Source of the DNA: Mucilaginibacter sabulilitoris
GTDB lineage: Bacteria; Bacteroidota; Bacteroidia; Sphingobacteriales; Sphingobacteriaceae
Direction of reading: 5' to 3'
NCBI RefSeq assembly: GCF_034262375.1
Contig: NZ_CP139558.1
Span: forward strand, 4,960,001-5,024,000
Length of the DNA stretch: 64,000 nucleotides
The notes below the pieces were generated by a model. The model was not told where the DNA came from. It was given only the letters and a program-made list of their open reading frames with translations, and did no database searches. The position numbers and the translations under genes are program-made. Positions 63,927-64,000 of the stretch are shown in pieces; position 1 is the stretch's first letter, and each line of letters begins with the position of its first letter.

Positions 63927-64000
63927 TTAATTGGCAGACTGTAATACTTTTATCTTGTCGCCGTCCTCTATCTCGGTAGCCCCTTCCGTTACCAACTCAT
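63927..64000 (-). CDS. Partial efflux RND periplasmic adaptor (membrane fusion protein), C-terminal end
   Basis: The last 24 codons end in VTEGATEIEDGDKIKVLQSAN and stop at 63927-63929. The G-A-x-x-I/L-x-D-G-x-x-V/I pattern is the usual C-terminus of RND adaptor proteins. The gene continues beyond the right edge and lies 24 bases upstream of the permease, so it is the first known member of the same operon. Confidence 0.75.
   Translation of the reverse strand, partial: ELVTEGATEIEDGDKIKVLQSAN

Noticed and set aside
1..64000. CRISPR arrays, rRNA genes and insertion sequences
   Set aside because: No regularly spaced repeats, rRNA motifs or transposase genes were seen in the window.

Overview
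The window looks like a chromosomal segment of a Bacteroidota bacterium, most likely a Sphingobacteriaceae member (Mucilaginibacter/Pedobacter-like). This rests on GLPGLI and CarboxypepD_reg/TonB-receptor-type outer-membrane proteins, LytTR two-component genes, GH127 and DUF1080 carbohydrate genes, sulfatase and DoxX genes, weak or absent Shine-Dalgarno sequences, and several TAnnTTTG-type -7 promoter boxes. The genus is inferred from gene style only. No rRNA, complete tRNA or CRISPR array is present.

Layout. (1) 17-5515: a three-gene anti-phage operon of the Shango type (TerB-domain protein, P-loop ATPase, Lhr-like helicase). (2) 5516-6198: a gene-poor junction with what looks like the displaced 3' end of ssrA (tmRNA), a terminator and a tRNA-like T-arm fragment, which suggests that the defence genes sit on an island integrated at a small stable RNA gene. 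(3) 6199-11838: a GLPGLI protein and TonB-receptor-like barrel, divergent from a LytS/LytTR two-component pair, with an operator-like repeat array between them. (4) 12020-12370: an orphan Imm32-like immunity gene. (5) 12441-17063: a translationally coupled operon of a RuBisCO-like protein, a DUF1537 four-carbon acid kinase, an Asp/Glu-racemase-fold enzyme and a BASS transporter, best read as branched sugar acid (apionate/isoapionate-type) catabolism. It is followed by a beta-helix protein, a methyltransferase, a GH127 beta-L-arabinofuranosidase, a DUF1080 protein and a cyclase-like DUF2652 protein. (6) 23095-35355: two small unknown genes, then a block built around two giant unknown proteins (1724 and 1330 aa, no export signal), followed by a 3-TM protein, a periplasmic helical protein and a lipoprotein, closed by a strong terminator. 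This is the best candidate for an undescribed system. (7) 35450-50288: mostly single-gene metabolism and envelope functions: a GDPD-alkaline phosphatase fusion, a Crp-like regulator and DoxX, a sulfatase, NDH-2, an unknown secreted protein, an HD protein, and two AraC regulators around a flavin monooxygenase and an SDR. (8) 50504-57147: glgX-treZ-treY, the glycogen-to-trehalose route, preceded by an orphan receiver protein. (9) 57358-64000: a TetR regulator, an MscS channel, two small membrane proteins, and an RND efflux pump whose adaptor gene runs off the right edge.

How parts work together: GlgX, TreZ and TreY together release trehalose from alpha-glucan, and with the nearby MscS channel they suggest osmoadaptation. 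The RuBisCO-like/kinase/racemase-like/transporter operon together with GH127, the beta-helix protein, DUF1080 and the sulfatase suggests a plant or algal cell-wall lifestyle. No searches could be run: family names come from motifs read directly in the translations.
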